A DNA stretch of 50,653 nt from Sediminibacterium sp. FEMGT703S (GTDB lineage Bacteria; Bacteroidota; Bacteroidia; Chitinophagales; Chitinophagaceae): the NCBI GenBank assembly GCA_002786355.1, contig PGCO01000014.1, positions 1-50,653 on the forward strand, in the 5' to 3' direction. Made by a program: the position numbers and the translations under genes. The notes beneath the pieces are model-generated. The model was not told where the DNA came from and searched no databases. It was given only the letters and a program-made list of their open reading frames with translations. Positions 1 through 9,626 of the stretch are shown piece by piece (position 1 is the stretch's first letter; the number at the start of each line of letters is the position of its first letter).

Positions 1-146
1 TATTTTTTTCAAAAAAACCCTGTTTTTCCCCAAAAAACCCCTTTGTATTAAATAAAAAGTAAATACAATCAACTTCTATCCATTTGGGGCTGCCACTTTT
101 TAGACCTTCAAAATGTAAACGACGGCTAAACTCCACCCCCATTATA

Positions 147-176
147 AAACAAAAACGCCCCGATAAAATCGGGGCG
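147..176 (-). terminator. Rho-independent terminator of fusA
   Basis: A perfect 9-bp stem (CGCCCCGAT / ATCGGGGCG, 156-164 and 168-176) with a 3-base loop is followed on the minus strand by a T-rich run, 24 bases past the fusA stop. The 146 bases beyond it to the window edge show no gene that I can support; in particular rpsJ, which often follows fusA, is not seen there. Confidence 0.9.
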
Positions 177-199
177 CGGTATATCAATTAAATAGATTA

Positions 200-2350
200 T
201 TAATCATCAGATTTAACCTTACCCTTGTTCTTTGCCATTACTTCTTCTGCAACGTTATTTGGAGCAGGATTGTAATGAGAGAACTCCATAGTAGAAGTTG
301 CACGACCAGAACTTAAAGAACGAAGTTGGGTTACATAACCAAACATTTCGCTCAATGGAACTTTAGCTTTAATAACCTGTAGGTTAGCGCGGCTATCCAT
401 TCCTTCTAGCATACCACGACGACGGTTTAAGTCTCCGGTAACGTCTCCCATGTATTGATCAGGAGTAAGTACTTCCACTTTCATGATTGGCTCTAATAAA
501 GTAGGCTTTGCTTTACGTCCCGCTTCACGGAAACCAGCTTTAGCACACAATTCAAAGCTCATTGCATCAGAATCCACATCGTGGTAGCTACCATCAAATA
601 CACGCACTTTCATATTGTTTACAGGATATCCTGCCAATACTCCAGAAGTCATTGATGTTTCAAACCCTTTAAGGATTGCTGGAACAAATTCTTTTGGAAT
701 AGATCCACCAAATAAATCATTTACAAATTGGAAGCTCTTTCCTTCGTTCTCTTTTAACCATTCTGCATCAGCTGGTCCAATTTCAAATTGAATATCGGCA
801 AACTTACCACGACCACCAGACTGCTTCTTCAACACTTCTCTATGTGTAATAGTAGTACCGAAAGACTCTTTGTAAGCAACCTGAGGAGCACCTTGGTTTA
901 CTTCAACCTTAAACTCACGACGCATACGGTCAATGATGATTTCAAGGTGTAATTCACCCATTCCACGTAAGATGGTTTGGCCAGTATCTTCATCAGTATT
1001 TACACGTAAAGTAGGATCTTCTTCTACCAACTTTGCAATTGCCATACCCATTTTATCGACGTCTGCTTGAGTTTTAGGCTCAACAGCAATAGCGATAACT
1101 GGTTCTGGAATGAACATGTTCTCCAAAGTAATTGGATGATTTTCATCGCAAAGTGTATCTCCTGTTTTGATTTCTTTGAAACCTACCGCAGCAGCAATAT
1201 CACCCGCTTCAATAAAGTCAATTGGATTTTGCTTGTTTGCAAACATCTTCATGATACGGCTGATACGTTCTTTCTTACCACTTCTTACATTCAACACATA
1301 AGAACCAGCATCTAAACGACCAGAATAACAACGGAAGAATGCCAAACGACCTACGAAAGGATCGGTCATAATTTTGAATGCCAATGCAGCAAATGGTTCT
1401 TTTGCATTTGGCTTTCTGGTAATTTGCTCACCAGAATCAGGATCTGTACCTACTGTATCTTCAACATCAACTGGAGAAGGTAAGTAACGACAAACTGCAT
1501 CTAATGCTGTTTGTACTCCTTTATTTTTGAATGAAGAACCACACATCATTGGAACGATGCTTAAATCGATACAAGCTTTACGGATTGCTTCGTGAACCTC
1601 ATCTTCAGAAATTGAATCTGGGTTATCAAAGAATTTCTCCATCAACTTATCATCGTATTCAGCAACTGCTTCAATTAAGTTTTGTCTCCACTGCAAAACA
1701 TCTTCCATCATATCTGCAGGAACAGGGATCTCATCAAAAGTCATTCCTTCTGTTTCAGCATGCCATACAATACCTTTCATTTTGATTAAGTCAACAACTC
1801 CTTTAAAGTTATCTTCTGCACCAATAGGTAATTGCAATGGAACTGCTTTAGCACCCAACATTTCTTTAACCTGTGTTACCACCATTAAGAAATCGGCACC
1901 AGCACGGTCCATTTTATTTACGAATCCAATACGTGGAACTTTATAACGATTAGCTTGACGCCAAACAGTTTCAGACTGAGGCTCTACACCATCTACTGCA
2001 GAAAACAACGCAATCAAACCATCCAATACACGCATAGAACGTTCTACCTCAACAGTAAAATCTACGTGTCCTGGAGTATCGATGATGTTGAAATAATAGT
2101 TCTTGGTTTCAGGAGTGGCTTTACCCAACACAGTTGGGAAATTCCACTGGCAGCTAACTGCCGCAGAAGTAATGGTAATACCTCTTTCCTTTTCTTGCTC
2201 CATCCAGTCGGTAGTAGCACCACCATCGTGTACTTCACCAATCTTATGGATCATACCAGTGTAGCGCAAAATACGCTCGGTGGTAGTGGTTTTACCGGCA
2301 TCAATGTGGGCGGCAATACCAAAGTTTCGTTGAAATTTCAAATCAGCCAT
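200..2350 (-). CDS. fusA: Elongation factor G
   Basis: This is translation elongation factor G, the cytoplasmic GTPase that drives ribosomal translocation and, with ribosome recycling factor, subunit splitting. The 716-residue protein begins [20 protein letters not shown], which includes the P-loop AHIDAGKTT. The switch-I segment ERGITITSA, the G3 motif DTPGHVDF and the G4 motif NKMDRAG follow, then domains II-V with the conserved GMGELHLEI segment. The start at 2350 was chosen because a perfect promoter -7 box (2378-2385) lies over the longer in-frame extension to 2380, so the extension would not be transcribed in full. The gene lies downstream of rpsL-rpsG as in a str operon, but a terminator and its own promoter separate it from them. 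It ends in a strong hairpin. Identification is essentially certain. Confidence 0.98.
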   Translation of the reverse strand: MADLKFQRNFGIAAHIDAGKTTTTERILRYTGMIHKIGEVHDGGATTDWMEQEKERGITITSAAVSCQWNFPTVLGKATPETKNYYFNIIDTPGHVDFTVEVERSMRVLDGLIALFSAVDGVEPQSETVWRQANRYKVPRIGFVNKMDRAGADFLMVVTQVKEMLGAKAVPLQLPIGAEDNFKGVVDLIKMKGIVWHAETEGMTFDEIPVPADMMEDVLQWRQNLIEAVAEYDDKLMEKFFDNPDSISEDEVHEAIRKACIDLSIVPMMCGSSFKNKGVQTALDAVCRYLPSPVDVEDTVGTDPDSGEQITRKPNAKEPFAALAFKIMTDPFVGRLAFFRCYSGRLDAGSYVLNVRSGKKERISRIMKMFANKQNPIDFIEAGDIAAAVGFKEIKTGDTLCDENHPITLENMFIPEPVIAIAVEPKTQADVDKMGMAIAKLVEEDPTLRVNTDEDTGQTILRGMGELHLEIIIDRMRREFKVEVNQGAPQVAYKESFGTTITHREVLKKQSGGRGKFADIQFEIGPADAEWLKENEGKSFQFVNDLFGGSIPKEFVPAILKGFETSMTSGVLAGYPVNNMKVRVFDGSYHDVDSDAMSFELCAKAGFREAGRKAKPTLLEPIMKVEVLTPDQYMGDVTGDLNRRRGMLEGMDSRANLQVIKAKVPLSEMFGYVTQLRSLSSGRATSTMEFSHYNPAPNNVAEEVMAKNKGKVKSDD

Positions 2351-2377
2351 ATAGTATTCTTGTTTTTTTAGAGGCCG

Positions 2378-2407
2378 CAAAGGTACAGATAATCCCGAAC
2401 CAACAAA
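2378..2407 (-). promoter_or_regulatory. fusA promoter, Bacteroidota -33/-7 type
   Basis: On the minus strand TTTG (2404-2407) is separated by 18 bases from TACCTTTG (2378-2385), an exact match to the Bacteroidota consensus TTTG / TAnnTTTG. The predicted transcription start is near 2373, giving a leader of roughly 20-25 bases before the ATG at 2350. Confidence 0.85.
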
Positions 2408-2496
2408 GGGTTCGGCAGCTTTTATTTAGAATGGGGAAAAATCATAGTTAAAAATTCTCATCAAAGAATTGACTTGTAACCCATTACTGCATAAAA

Positions 2497-2524
2497 AAAC
2501 CTCTCCGTGGTATCGGAGAGGTTT
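2497..2524 (-). terminator. Terminator after rpsG
   Basis: An 11-bp perfect stem (AAACCTCTCCG / CGGAGAGGTTT) with the loop TGGTAT is followed by T residues on the minus strand. It sits 18 bases after the rpsG stop and upstream of the fusA promoter, so it should end the rpsL-rpsG transcript. Confidence 0.9.
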
Positions 2525-2542
2525 CGCAAATATTTGGAAAAT

Positions 2543-3010
2543 TTAAACTTTAAAGTGAGAGAACGCTTTGTTAGCTTCAGCCATACGATGCGTATCTTCT
2601 TTTTTCTTGAATGCAGCACCTTCACCTTTTGCAGCAGACATGATTTCATTAGATAACTTATCAGCCATGGTACGTCCGTTTCTTTCGCGACTGTAGCGGA
2701 TTAACCACTTCATGCTTAAAGAAATTTTACGATCAGGGCGAACTTCAGCAGGAATCTGAAAAGTTGCACCACCAATTCTACGGCTTCTAACTTCAACAGC
2801 AGGAGTTACATTAGCAATTGCTTTCTTCCACACTTCGTAACCGTCTTCGCCAGTAACTTTTGTTATTTTATCAACTGCATCATAAAAAATATTGATTGCA
2901 GTACTTTTTTTACCATCCCACATCAAGTTGTTGATGAAACGGGTAACCAACTTATCGTTAAAACGACCGTCTGGTGCTAAGGGTAATTTTTTCGCTTGTG
3001 CTTTACGCAT
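2543..3010 (-). CDS. rpsG: 30S ribosomal protein S7
   Basis: Ribosomal protein S7 binds the 3' major domain of 16S rRNA and nucleates assembly of the 30S head. The 155-residue length is normal for the family. The N-terminus MRKAQAKKLPLAPDGRF and the segments VTRFINNLM and VRSRRIGGATFQIP are typical S7 sequence, and the basic C-terminal part carries the helical region with MADKLSNEI. It follows rpsL by 70 bases on the same strand and is closed by a strong terminator. This makes rpsL-rpsG a two-gene unit, instead of the longer str operon (rpsL-rpsG-fusA) found in many bacteria. Confidence 0.98.
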   Translation of the reverse strand: MRKAQAKKLPLAPDGRFNDKLVTRFINNLMWDGKKSTAINIFYDAVDKITKVTGEDGYEVWKKAIANVTPAVEVRSRRIGGATFQIPAEVRPDRKISLSMKWLIRYSRERNGRTMADKLSNEIMSAAKGEGAAFKKKEDTHRMAEANKAFSHFKV

Positions 3011-3080
3011 GATTTAATTTTTAATGAGACTGATCTTCTTCAAGTGTTAAAACTTTACTCAGTCGCAGTTATGAATAGAA

Positions 3081-3461
3081 CTATTTTTTAGCTTTTTCCT
3101 TCTTTGTACCATACTTAGAACGGCTCTGCTTACGGTCTTTAACGCCAGCAGTATCTAAGCTACCACGAACAATATGGTAACGAACCCCTGGTAAGTCCTT
3201 AACACGACCACCGCGGATTAATACGATAGAGTGCTCTTGCAAGTTGTGGCCTTCACCTGGAATATAGGCAATCACCTCAACTTTATTGGTCAAACGCACT
3301 TTCGCTACTTTACGCAAAGCAGAGTTTGGTTTTTTAGGAGTGGTAGTATATACACGGGTACATACGCCACGACGCTGAGGACAAGCATCCAAAGCTCTTG
3401 ACTTACTCTTAGCCCTGATTATTTCGCGGCCTTTTCTAACTAATTGTTGTATTGTAGGCAT
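3081..3461 (-). CDS. rpsL: 30S ribosomal protein S12
   Basis: Ribosomal protein S12 sits at the decoding centre of the small subunit and affects translational accuracy. The 126-residue protein starts [13 protein letters not shown] and carries the highly conserved loops [18 protein letters not shown] and [14 protein letters not shown]. Lys43 and Lys88, the positions where classical streptomycin-resistance substitutions occur, are both lysine here, so the sequence shows no sign of such a substitution. It is the first gene of the rpsL-rpsG unit, with a consensus promoter about 27 bases upstream of its ATG. Confidence 0.98.
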   Translation of the reverse strand: MPTIQQLVRKGREIIRAKSKSRALDACPQRRGVCTRVYTTTPKKPNSALRKVAKVRLTNKVEVIAYIPGEGHNLQEHSIVLIRGGRVKDLPGVRYHIVRGSLDTAGVKDRKQSRSKYGTKKEKAKK

Positions 3462-3487
3462 TATAAACCATTTAAAATTTCGGACGG

Positions 3488-3518
3488 CAAAGGTAATGGC
3501 TCTGAACGAGAATCCAAA
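3488..3518 (-). promoter_or_regulatory. rpsL-rpsG promoter, Bacteroidota type
   Basis: On the minus strand TTTG (3515-3518) lies 19 bases upstream of TACCTTTG (3488-3495). Both boxes match the Bacteroidota vegetative consensus exactly and are nearly identical in sequence to the fusA promoter. The predicted start is near 3483, about 22 bases before the rpsL ATG. Confidence 0.85.
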
Positions 3519-3648
3519 ATGTTTTCAAAAAAAAGTATTTCTACGGACAAAATTATAGGGATTTAACCCAATTTAGTCCCCCCTATTGCTGCTTTCAACA
3601 GGAGTTTGTTGCTTTACAAAGTAGCCCCACAAACACCCCCTTTCTGCC

Positions 3649-6600
3649 ATGAGGCCATATATTTTTACTTTGCTGCTGCTGTTAGCAGCTACTGGCGCTG
3701 TTTTTGGGCAACCCAGTAACGCAATCATTTATTCAACCAAAAAAAACTTGTACCAGCAAAATTTCAATGATTTACCCGCTGGGGGATCTACAACATTAAC
3801 AGGTAAAGGCCCCTTTGCATTTTCGCAAACACCATTTTCACAAGGCGGTTTAGTTGGATGGGAATTCATGCAAAAATCTGGAACTGCTACAAATGCTGTT
3901 TTTGCAATTGGAGCAGGCACATCTACCTCTGCCGGAGTGTACAGTGTTGGAACAACTGGAAATACGGATAGAGGGCTTGGAATGCTAGCAGCAGGCACAG
4001 GCGTTTATGCAGTAGGATTAATTATTACTAATCAAACTGGCGATTCATTAAACACCATTACTGGGTCCTTTACTACAAAACAATGGAGAAAAGGAGGATC
4101 AGGAATCAGCAATACTTGGATCGGGAAATATGCTGTAGGCACAATCAATAATATTGATCATCCCAATCTCATTAATCACAATCCCTTAAATTTTAACTCT
4201 ATTCAATTTAGCACCGGGGTAGGAAGCTTAAATGGAAATTTACCTGAAAATCAGCGAGTCATTCAGTTTACAATTACTGGCATCCAATGGAAAAATGGAG
4301 AGCAATTAATATTAAGATGGGATGATTTAGATGAGACAGGCAGTGATGATTTGGTGGCAATTGATAACTTTAGTTTCAGCGCCGATAAAGTTGGTTCAAC
4401 CACAAACACTGTCTCAGTAGATAGCCTTCATTCTTTGGCTTCAGCGGTAACCAATACAGATACCATTCGATATGCATTTAAACCAGGCGGAGATATCACA
4501 GGATTAAGCACTGCAAATTTTGCACTTATCACAGATGGCTTAACCAATGCAACAATAACCGGTGTAAGCGGAAGTGGAGCTGATTATTTAATCAATGTTT
4601 ACACAGGAATTGGAGCTGGCAAAATGGTACTAGGAATAAACAATGATAATAATCTAATACCAGGACTTAGAGGGCTCCCATTTTTTAGTATAGATACCCA
4701 ACAAATTGATAAAGTAAAACCCTTACAAATCAATTTTAGTTCTTTAAATGATACTATCCTAAAATTAGGCGATACATTAAAACTTCAACTAACTTTTAAT
4801 GAACCTGTTCAACTAGACAGCGCATCTCCACTAAAATCCATTCCTATCCTGATTGGAAATAAAACAATTAATGTGCAATACATTAGTGGCAACAATACCA
4901 ATCAACTTTTATTTCAACATATCATTGAAGTGGGCGAAAAAGACAGGAATGGTATTACAATTGCAGATGGATTCAAAACAGATCAGTTAATAGTAAAAGA
5001 CATTGCAGAAAATTCCAGTTTATTAACGCTTGAATCTTCCCCAATACAATATATACAAGTTGATGCAAGTGCAATCAAGTACTTACTACCAAAAGACAGT
5101 ACTATTACCCAATGTAATACCAGAGATAGTATAGATATTGTTCCACTCTTAGCAATTGATAGTACAGATTCAGGAGATAAAATCAAATGGGAGGTAACGC
5201 AATTACCGAAGCATTGGAGTACCTCAAAACAAAGCTTAGAAATGCAAAGTACAGGAGGTACGCTACAACCCAATCAATGGAAAATGAGTTCGAATGGATC
5301 TGAAAAATTAGACAGTATTACTGTTCGGATTTTTGATGAATTTACTAGCGCAGAAAAAACAATCTTCTTACAATCCAATAGCTGGATGGGAACTATAGAC
5401 AGCAATTGGCATAATCCGCAGAACTGGTGTAATTCGGTTGTGCCAAACGATAGTGCAACCATTACCATTAGCCCCACTGCTTTATATCAGCCTGTTTTAA
5501 CTGGCACCCATGGAGTTAAAAACCTTTATCTAAATAGTGGTGCAAGCTTACGCATTTCAGGCACATTAAAAATGAGCGGAACCATGCAAGCAGATAGTGC
5601 TGCAATTACTGCTAAAAATGCCACTATTGAAATAAACGGAAATAATCCCCAAACTATAAATGGGCAACTGTTTAAAGAAAATAAAATTGAGCATCTAATA
5701 TTGAAAAACAGCAATGGTACACAAGTTAGCAATCGATTAATCATTCAAGGAAATATGCAAATAGCCGCTGGAAGCATTTTTACAAATGGCAATTTATACA
5801 TGGCAGAAACGGCTGCTATTACTGCATCGGCAACAGGAACCAGTATTGTAGGGGTTGTTCATGCTGCTAATATATTTACTAAGAAAGCTGCTGGAATTTA
5901 TTTGGCCGGACAACCATTTAATCAGTCTGTAGTATTTAATGATTGGACCAGCAAACCGAAACTATTCTACAATAATGCTGTATTAAATACTGATAGTTTC
6001 TCTATCGAAACTGGTTGGAAACCATTTGACTTTGTAGGAGACAGTTCAACAAATAGTTGGAAAAAATACCAAGGTATTCAATGGCATGTGTTAAGTATTC
6101 AAAATAATGATAATCACCCTGCTTATTTAAGTGGCTCCATTCAAATGGGAACACAACAAATCATGTTGAGTCAATTGGGTAATGGATTTAATGTGATTGC
6201 AAACCCTTACTTAAGTCCAGTCAATACAGGATTATTCACAAAAGGAAAATCGGTTAGCAACTATAAATATATCTGGAATCCATTAATGGGTAATAAGGGC
6301 GGATACATGGCATTACCATTTGCACAAAAGCATATACTCAATCCGTTTGAAGCTTATATTGTTCAAACAGATAGTAGCTTAGAAAATGAAATCACTGTTT
6401 CGGAAGCAGCTAAGTCTACAGATTGGAACAAAGGAATCATTGAAGATTATAAAGAAGGTGTTGGATACTATGCCACAATCGATTTATTGAACAATCAAGT
6501 ATTACAAGACCGATTAATCCTTAGAGAACAAGCGGGATCGAGAAATGGTAAAGATTCTTTAGATGCAGACAAGTTGATGAACCCAGGAATTAACCTATTC

Positions 6601-7146
6601 AGTAAATCTGCAGATGGAGTTAAACTAGCAATTGATTCTAGGGTGTTACAAGCTCAAACAATTGTTCCTATTGAACTAAGTAATACATCAGTTGGAAATT
6701 ATACTTTGCAAGTTCATGAAGCATTTATGCCTACTGAATTCAAATTGGTACTATATGATACTTATACCAATAATAGTATGCCTTTATTGAAAGATAGTAG
6801 CTACCAATTTAGTATTACAACTGATAGTTTAAGTAAAGCGCCTGGTAGATTTTATATTGGAAAATACATTCCAAAAGCAACAAGTCCACTCAGCAACTTA
6901 CTAACTGTAAAACTGTACCCTAATCCAGCAACAAGTGAAATTAAGGTATCGATTAAAGCGAATACTGCAGCCAATAGTTCAGTCAAACTATTCAATATGG
7001 CAGGTACTTTAATCAAAACAGTTGAACTAGGGAATATACAACAAGGGCTGATTAGTATCCCAATTGCTACAATTAGCAGTGGACAATACTTTATCCAAGT
7101 AACTAGTGGGGCAATTCAGCAAAATATCCCTTTTATAAAACAGTAG
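3649..7146 (+). CDS. Large T9SS-sorted secreted protein, adhesin-like
   Basis: This 1165-residue protein is probably exported and anchored or released at the cell surface. It begins with a clear signal peptide (a hydrophobic leucine-rich run after MRPYIF, with likely cleavage after VFGQ, about residue 21). It ends with a type IX secretion sorting domain in which LYPNPATSEIKVSI marks the start, about 80 residues before the C-terminus. In between are beta-rich, Thr/Ser/Asn-rich segments. One near residue 380 resembles a bacterial Ig-like domain (LTFNEPVQLDS), and a WMGTIDSNWHNPQNW segment near residue 580 is of the kind common in surface proteins with repeated beta-sandwiches. No catalytic motif was found. 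It is a single-gene unit, flanked by rpsL on the other strand and by a bidirectional terminator. The exact function is unknown; adhesion is only a guess from architecture. Confidence 0.85.
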   Translation: MRPYIFTLLLLLAATGAVFGQPSNAIIYSTKKNLYQQNFNDLPAGGSTTLTGKGPFAFSQTPFSQGGLVGWEFMQKSGTATNAVFAIGAGTSTSAGVYSVGTTGNTDRGLGMLAAGTGVYAVGLIITNQTGDSLNTITGSFTTKQWRKGGSGISNTWIGKYAVGTINNIDHPNLINHNPLNFNSIQFSTGVGSLNGNLPENQRVIQFTITGIQWKNGEQLILRWDDLDETGSDDLVAIDNFSFSADKVGSTTNTVSVDSLHSLASAVTNTDTIRYAFKPGGDITGLSTANFALITDGLTNATITGVSGSGADYLINVYTGIGAGKMVLGINNDNNLIPGLRGLPFFSIDTQQIDKVKPLQINFSSLNDTILKLGDTLKLQLTFNEPVQLDSASPLKSIPILIGNKTINVQYISGNNTNQLLFQHIIEVGEKDRNGITIADGFKTDQLIVKDIAENSSLLTLESSPIQYIQVDASAIKYLLPKDSTITQCNTRDSIDIVPLLAIDSTDSGDKIKWEVTQLPKHWSTSKQSLEMQSTGGTLQPNQWKMSSNGSEKLDSITVRIFDEFTSAEKTIFLQSNSWMGTIDSNWHNPQNWCNSVVPNDSATITISPTALYQPVLTGTHGVKNLYLNSGASLRISGTLKMSGTMQADSAAITAKNATIEINGNNPQTINGQLFKENKIEHLILKNSNGTQVSNRLIIQGNMQIAAGSIFTNGNLYMAETAAITASATGTSIVGVVHAANIFTKKAAGIYLAGQPFNQSVVFNDWTSKPKLFYNNAVLNTDSFSIETGWKPFDFVGDSSTNSWKKYQGIQWHVLSIQNNDNHPAYLSGSIQMGTQQIMLSQLGNGFNVIANPYLSPVNTGLFTKGKSVSNYKYIWNPLMGNKGGYMALPFAQKHILNPFEAYIVQTDSSLENEITVSEAAKSTDWNKGIIEDYKEGVGYYATIDLLNNQVLQDRLILREQAGSRNGKDSLDADKLMNPGINLFSKSADGVKLAIDSRVLQAQTIVPIELSNTSVGNYTLQVHEAFMPTEFKLVLYDTYTNNSMPLLKDSSYQFSITTDSLSKAPGRFYIGKYIPKATSPLSNLLTVKLYPNPATSEIKVSIKANTAANSSVKLFNMAGTLIKTVELGNIQQGLISIPIATISSGQYFIQVTSGAIQQNIPFIKQ

Positions 7147-7180
7147 ATTTTATTACTCAGTAGTACAAATACTGTTAAAT

Positions 7181-7220
7181 GATAAAGCCCCATCCCGAAT
7201 AATCGGGATGGGGCTTTATC
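7181..7220. terminator. Bidirectional terminator, 18-bp perfect stem
   Basis: Positions 7181-7198 and 7203-7220 form a perfect 18-bp inverted repeat around a 4-base loop, with an AT-rich base and a GC-rich core (AAAGCCCCATCCCGA). It lies between convergent genes, the secreted protein ending at 7146 and ilvE ending at 7255, and should stop transcription from both sides. Confidence 0.9.
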
Positions 7221-7254
7221 ATTACTTTCCTAATATAGGTAAAGAAGGAATGCC

Positions 7255-8319
7255 TTAAATAGCAAGCATCCAACCATGTGAATCTGCGGTTTTGCCTTGA
7301 CGAATATCATTTAATCTTTTCTTTAATTCAGGAGCAACTGTCCAGTTTTCTGTATCAAAGAACATTGATTCATCTTTGTATCTTAATTCTTTTATTAAAG
7401 AGATTGTTGCAGCAGTTCCTGCACCAAAAACTTCACGTAATTGACCCGCTTTGTAAGCATCCATCAATTCATTGATAGATATTTTTTTCTCTACTACTTC
7501 AAGCCCCATTTCTTCCAAAATGGTTAATGAACTCATTCTTGTAATACCTGCCAAAATAGTTCCTTCTTCTAAAGATGGCGTTACTGCTTGATTTCCTATG
7601 ATGAAAAATACATTCATCATACCTACTTCTTGTAAATACTTGTGCTCATAAGCATCAGTCCAAAGCACTTGATCATAACCCATTTCCTTAGCTAATTGAG
7701 TAGGATACATGCTAGAACCATAATTACCTGCATTCTTTGAATAGCCAACCCCACCAGCTACCGCACGGGTATATTTCTCTTCAACAAATATGCGCATTGG
7801 AGTACTAAAATAAGGCCCAGTAGGACTAAGAATAATCATAAATTTATATGAATCAGATGGTTTAACACCTAATACCGCATCGGTGGCAAACATAAATGGT
7901 CTGATATACAAAGAATGATCTGGTAGCGTTGGGATCCAGTTTTTATCTAGACTAATTAATTCACGCATCCCATTAATAAAAATTTCTTCAGGCACAGTGG
8001 GCATTTGCATTCTGGTAGCAGAAATATTGAAACGCTTAAAATTTTCGTATGGTCTAAAAATAGCCGCATGACCTTCTGTGTTTCTATAGGCTTTGATCCC
8101 TTCAAAAATAGATTGTCCGTAGTGCAAAGCTGCCAACGAAGGGTCCATAGACAATGCTTCATAAGGCCTGATTTCTACATTCTTCCACACTCCGTTACTG
8201 TAATCAGCTACCAACATATGATCGGTAAACACTCTGCCAAAAGGGATATTTTCTAAACTGATGGTATCTAGCTTAGACTTTTCAGCCCGCGTAATGTTTA
8301 TGTCTAGTACTGCGTTCAT
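7255..8319 (-). CDS. ilvE: Branched-chain amino acid aminotransferase
   Basis: This is a PLP-dependent class IV aminotransferase that interconverts Leu, Ile and Val with their 2-oxo acids using glutamate/2-oxoglutarate. The 354-residue length fits the larger BCAT subfamily. Typical signatures are SLHYGQSIFEG-like ALHYGQSIFEGIKAYR near the N-terminus, the lysine-containing block VGYSKNAGNYGSSMYPT, and EVFGAGTAATISLI near the C-terminus. The start at 8319 (MNAVLDINIT) was preferred to the longer in-frame start at 8346, because a -7-like box (8336-8343) lies within the extension. It is transcribed alone, divergently from the rdgB operon. The other class IV members (D-amino acid transaminase, aminodeoxychorismate lyase) are shorter and lack this N-terminal extension. 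Confidence 0.95.
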   Translation of the reverse strand: MNAVLDINITRAEKSKLDTISLENIPFGRVFTDHMLVADYSNGVWKNVEIRPYEALSMDPSLAALHYGQSIFEGIKAYRNTEGHAAIFRPYENFKRFNISATRMQMPTVPEEIFINGMRELISLDKNWIPTLPDHSLYIRPFMFATDAVLGVKPSDSYKFMIILSPTGPYFSTPMRIFVEEKYTRAVAGGVGYSKNAGNYGSSMYPTQLAKEMGYDQVLWTDAYEHKYLQEVGMMNVFFIIGNQAVTPSLEEGTILAGITRMSSLTILEEMGLEVVEKKISINELMDAYKAGQLREVFGAGTAATISLIKELRYKDESMFFDTENWTVAPELKKRLNDIRQGKTADSHGWMLAI

Positions 8320-8335
8320 AGTTTTATATTTGGCG

Positions 8336-8366
8336 CAAAGAAACAAAAAAAATAAAAAACTAACAA
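8336..8366 (-). promoter_or_regulatory. Probable ilvE promoter
   Basis: On the minus strand TTG (8364-8366), a 20-base spacer and TTTCTTTG (8336-8343) resemble the Bacteroidota promoter, with one mismatch in the -7 box. It would give a leader of about 12 bases before the ATG at 8319. Confidence 0.55.
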
Positions 8367-8391
8367 CTGTTAATATTTAAACGCCATTACT

Positions 8392-9033
8392 ATGCCTGAG
8401 CAACTACCAGATTTTGTTTTAGCTGATTTATATCCCAGCAATTTGGTAATTATTGAATCGGGTATTTCTTCAACGCTAAATGCCTCAGCAGCAACAGTTT
8501 CAGAAAATTTAGGTCTTACTGAAATAAAAGTTGAGCCCATCCACTCACCAGTTGAATCAGTAATTGCTAAAGAAAAGATAAAAACAATATCATCAGACTT
8601 AGCTCCTATTCATTCACAACCATCCGAACGCCCAGAAAAATGGTACTTAGGAAACAATGGTAAGAATTGTACGATTTTAGTATATGAACCCAATGCAGCA
8701 TTTTTGAATGAAGAAAGCTTAGATTTTCTGACAAAAATCTTAGGGGCCTGCAAATTAAATATGGGAGATGTTGCGGTAATAAATATGGCTCGTTATCAAG
8801 CTCATTTTGCTGAGATAAAAAAAGAGCTAAATCCTTCAACCTGTTTATTGTTCAATGTTACTACGGCATCAATCAAACTTCCTTTTTTAATACCTCCTTT
8901 CCAAGTGCAACAATTTGATGCATGTAAATTTTTAATCGCTCCATCATTAACTAAATTTTATGGCGACAGCGCCGAAGCAAAATTAGAAAAGACTAAACTT
9001 TGGGTAAGCCTTAAATCACTTTTTAATTTATAA
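8392..9033 (+). CDS. Hypothetical protein, first gene of rdgB operon
   Basis: I do not recognise this 213-residue protein with confidence. It has no signal peptide or membrane segment and is probably cytoplasmic. The first 75 or so residues are low-complexity and rich in Ser, Ile and Glu, like a linker. The C-terminal 130 residues look like a folded alpha/beta domain: a strand TILVYEP, then FLTKILGACKLNMGDVAVIN, later STCLLFNVT, and a C-terminal FLIAPSLTKF with LWVSLKSLF. The order strand-N..FL..ILGACKL..DV-strand recalls the uracil-DNA-glycosylase-like fold, which is also used by the DNA polymerase III psi subunit; this is a weak impression only. It is followed after 2 bases by rdgB, so the two are almost certainly cotranscribed. 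Confidence 0.8.
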   Translation: MPEQLPDFVLADLYPSNLVIIESGISSTLNASAATVSENLGLTEIKVEPIHSPVESVIAKEKIKTISSDLAPIHSQPSERPEKWYLGNNGKNCTILVYEPNAAFLNEESLDFLTKILGACKLNMGDVAVINMARYQAHFAEIKKELNPSTCLLFNVTTASIKLPFLIPPFQVQQFDACKFLIAPSLTKFYGDSAEAKLEKTKLWVSLKSLFNL

Positions 9034-9035
9034 CT

Positions 9036-9623
9036 ATGGCTGATATTGACATCATTTTTGCCACCAACAATGCCAATAAAGTAAGAGAAATAAAGGCCGT
9101 TACGGGTAATCATTTAAATATTCTCTCGCTTACAGAAGCAGGCATTGACATTGATATTCCAGAGCCACATGACACCCTGGAAGCCAATGCCAGTGAGAAG
9201 TCTAAGGTCATTCATGCAATAACAAAAAAAAATTGCTTTAGTGAAGATACCGGATTAGAAGTATTTGCCTTAAAGGGTGAGCCCGGTGTCAAAAGTGCTC
9301 GTTATGCGGGCGATACAAGAGATTTTCAAGCCAATATTGACTTACTACTAAGTAGGCTTTCCAATAAAGAAGATAAAACTGCACAATTCCGAACAGTCAT
9401 ATCACTAATATGGAATAACCAAGAATATTTGTTTGAAGGAATTTGCAAAGGACAAATCACTTCAAATCAAAAAGGATCAGAGGGCTTTGGTTATGATCCA
9501 ATTTTTATTCCCGATGGATCTTCTAGATGTTTTGCAGAAATGACAATGGAAGAAAAAAATTGTTATAGTCATCGCAAAAAAGCAATGCAGCAATTATTGG
9601 CTTTTTTAAATACGCAACAGTAG
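9036..9623 (+). CDS. rdgB: Non-canonical purine NTP pyrophosphatase (RdgB/HAM1)
   Basis: This enzyme hydrolyses ITP, dITP and XTP to the monophosphates and pyrophosphate, which keeps deaminated purines out of DNA and RNA. The 195-residue length is normal. Conserved features are the N-terminal FATNNANKVREIKAV, the metal-binding FSEDTGLEVFALKGEPGVKSARYAG block (split here as SEDTGLEV and GVKSARYAG), the GSEGFGYDPIF motif and the C-terminal SHRKKAMQQL. It lies 2 bases after the preceding unknown gene and 3 bases before the thioesterase gene in one operon. Confidence 0.96.
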   Translation: MADIDIIFATNNANKVREIKAVTGNHLNILSLTEAGIDIDIPEPHDTLEANASEKSKVIHAITKKNCFSEDTGLEVFALKGEPGVKSARYAGDTRDFQANIDLLLSRLSNKEDKTAQFRTVISLIWNNQEYLFEGICKGQITSNQKGSEGFGYDPIFIPDGSSRCFAEMTMEEKNCYSHRKKAMQQLLAFLNTQQ

Positions 9624-9626
9624 TAA

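Noticed and set aside
1..146. Possible start of a ribosomal gene (rpsJ) after fusA
   Set aside because: No frame in this stretch gives an S10-like N-terminus and a terminator closes fusA, so nothing is called.
1955..2371. 138-codon open frame on the plus strand opposite fusA
   Set aside because: It is antisense to the conserved GTPase domain of fusA, has no promoter or family match, and runs over the fusA promoter.
2461..2649. Open frame of 62 codons overlapping the rpsG 3' end
   Set aside because: It is a shifted frame of rpsG and its terminator.
3081..3461. Possible streptomycin-resistance variant of S12
   Set aside because: Lys43 and Lys88 are both unchanged.
7181..7220. Perfect 18-bp palindrome considered as an attachment site or mobile element end
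   Set aside because: It lies between two convergent stop codons, has a 4-base loop and no copies or recombinase nearby, so a bidirectional terminator explains it.
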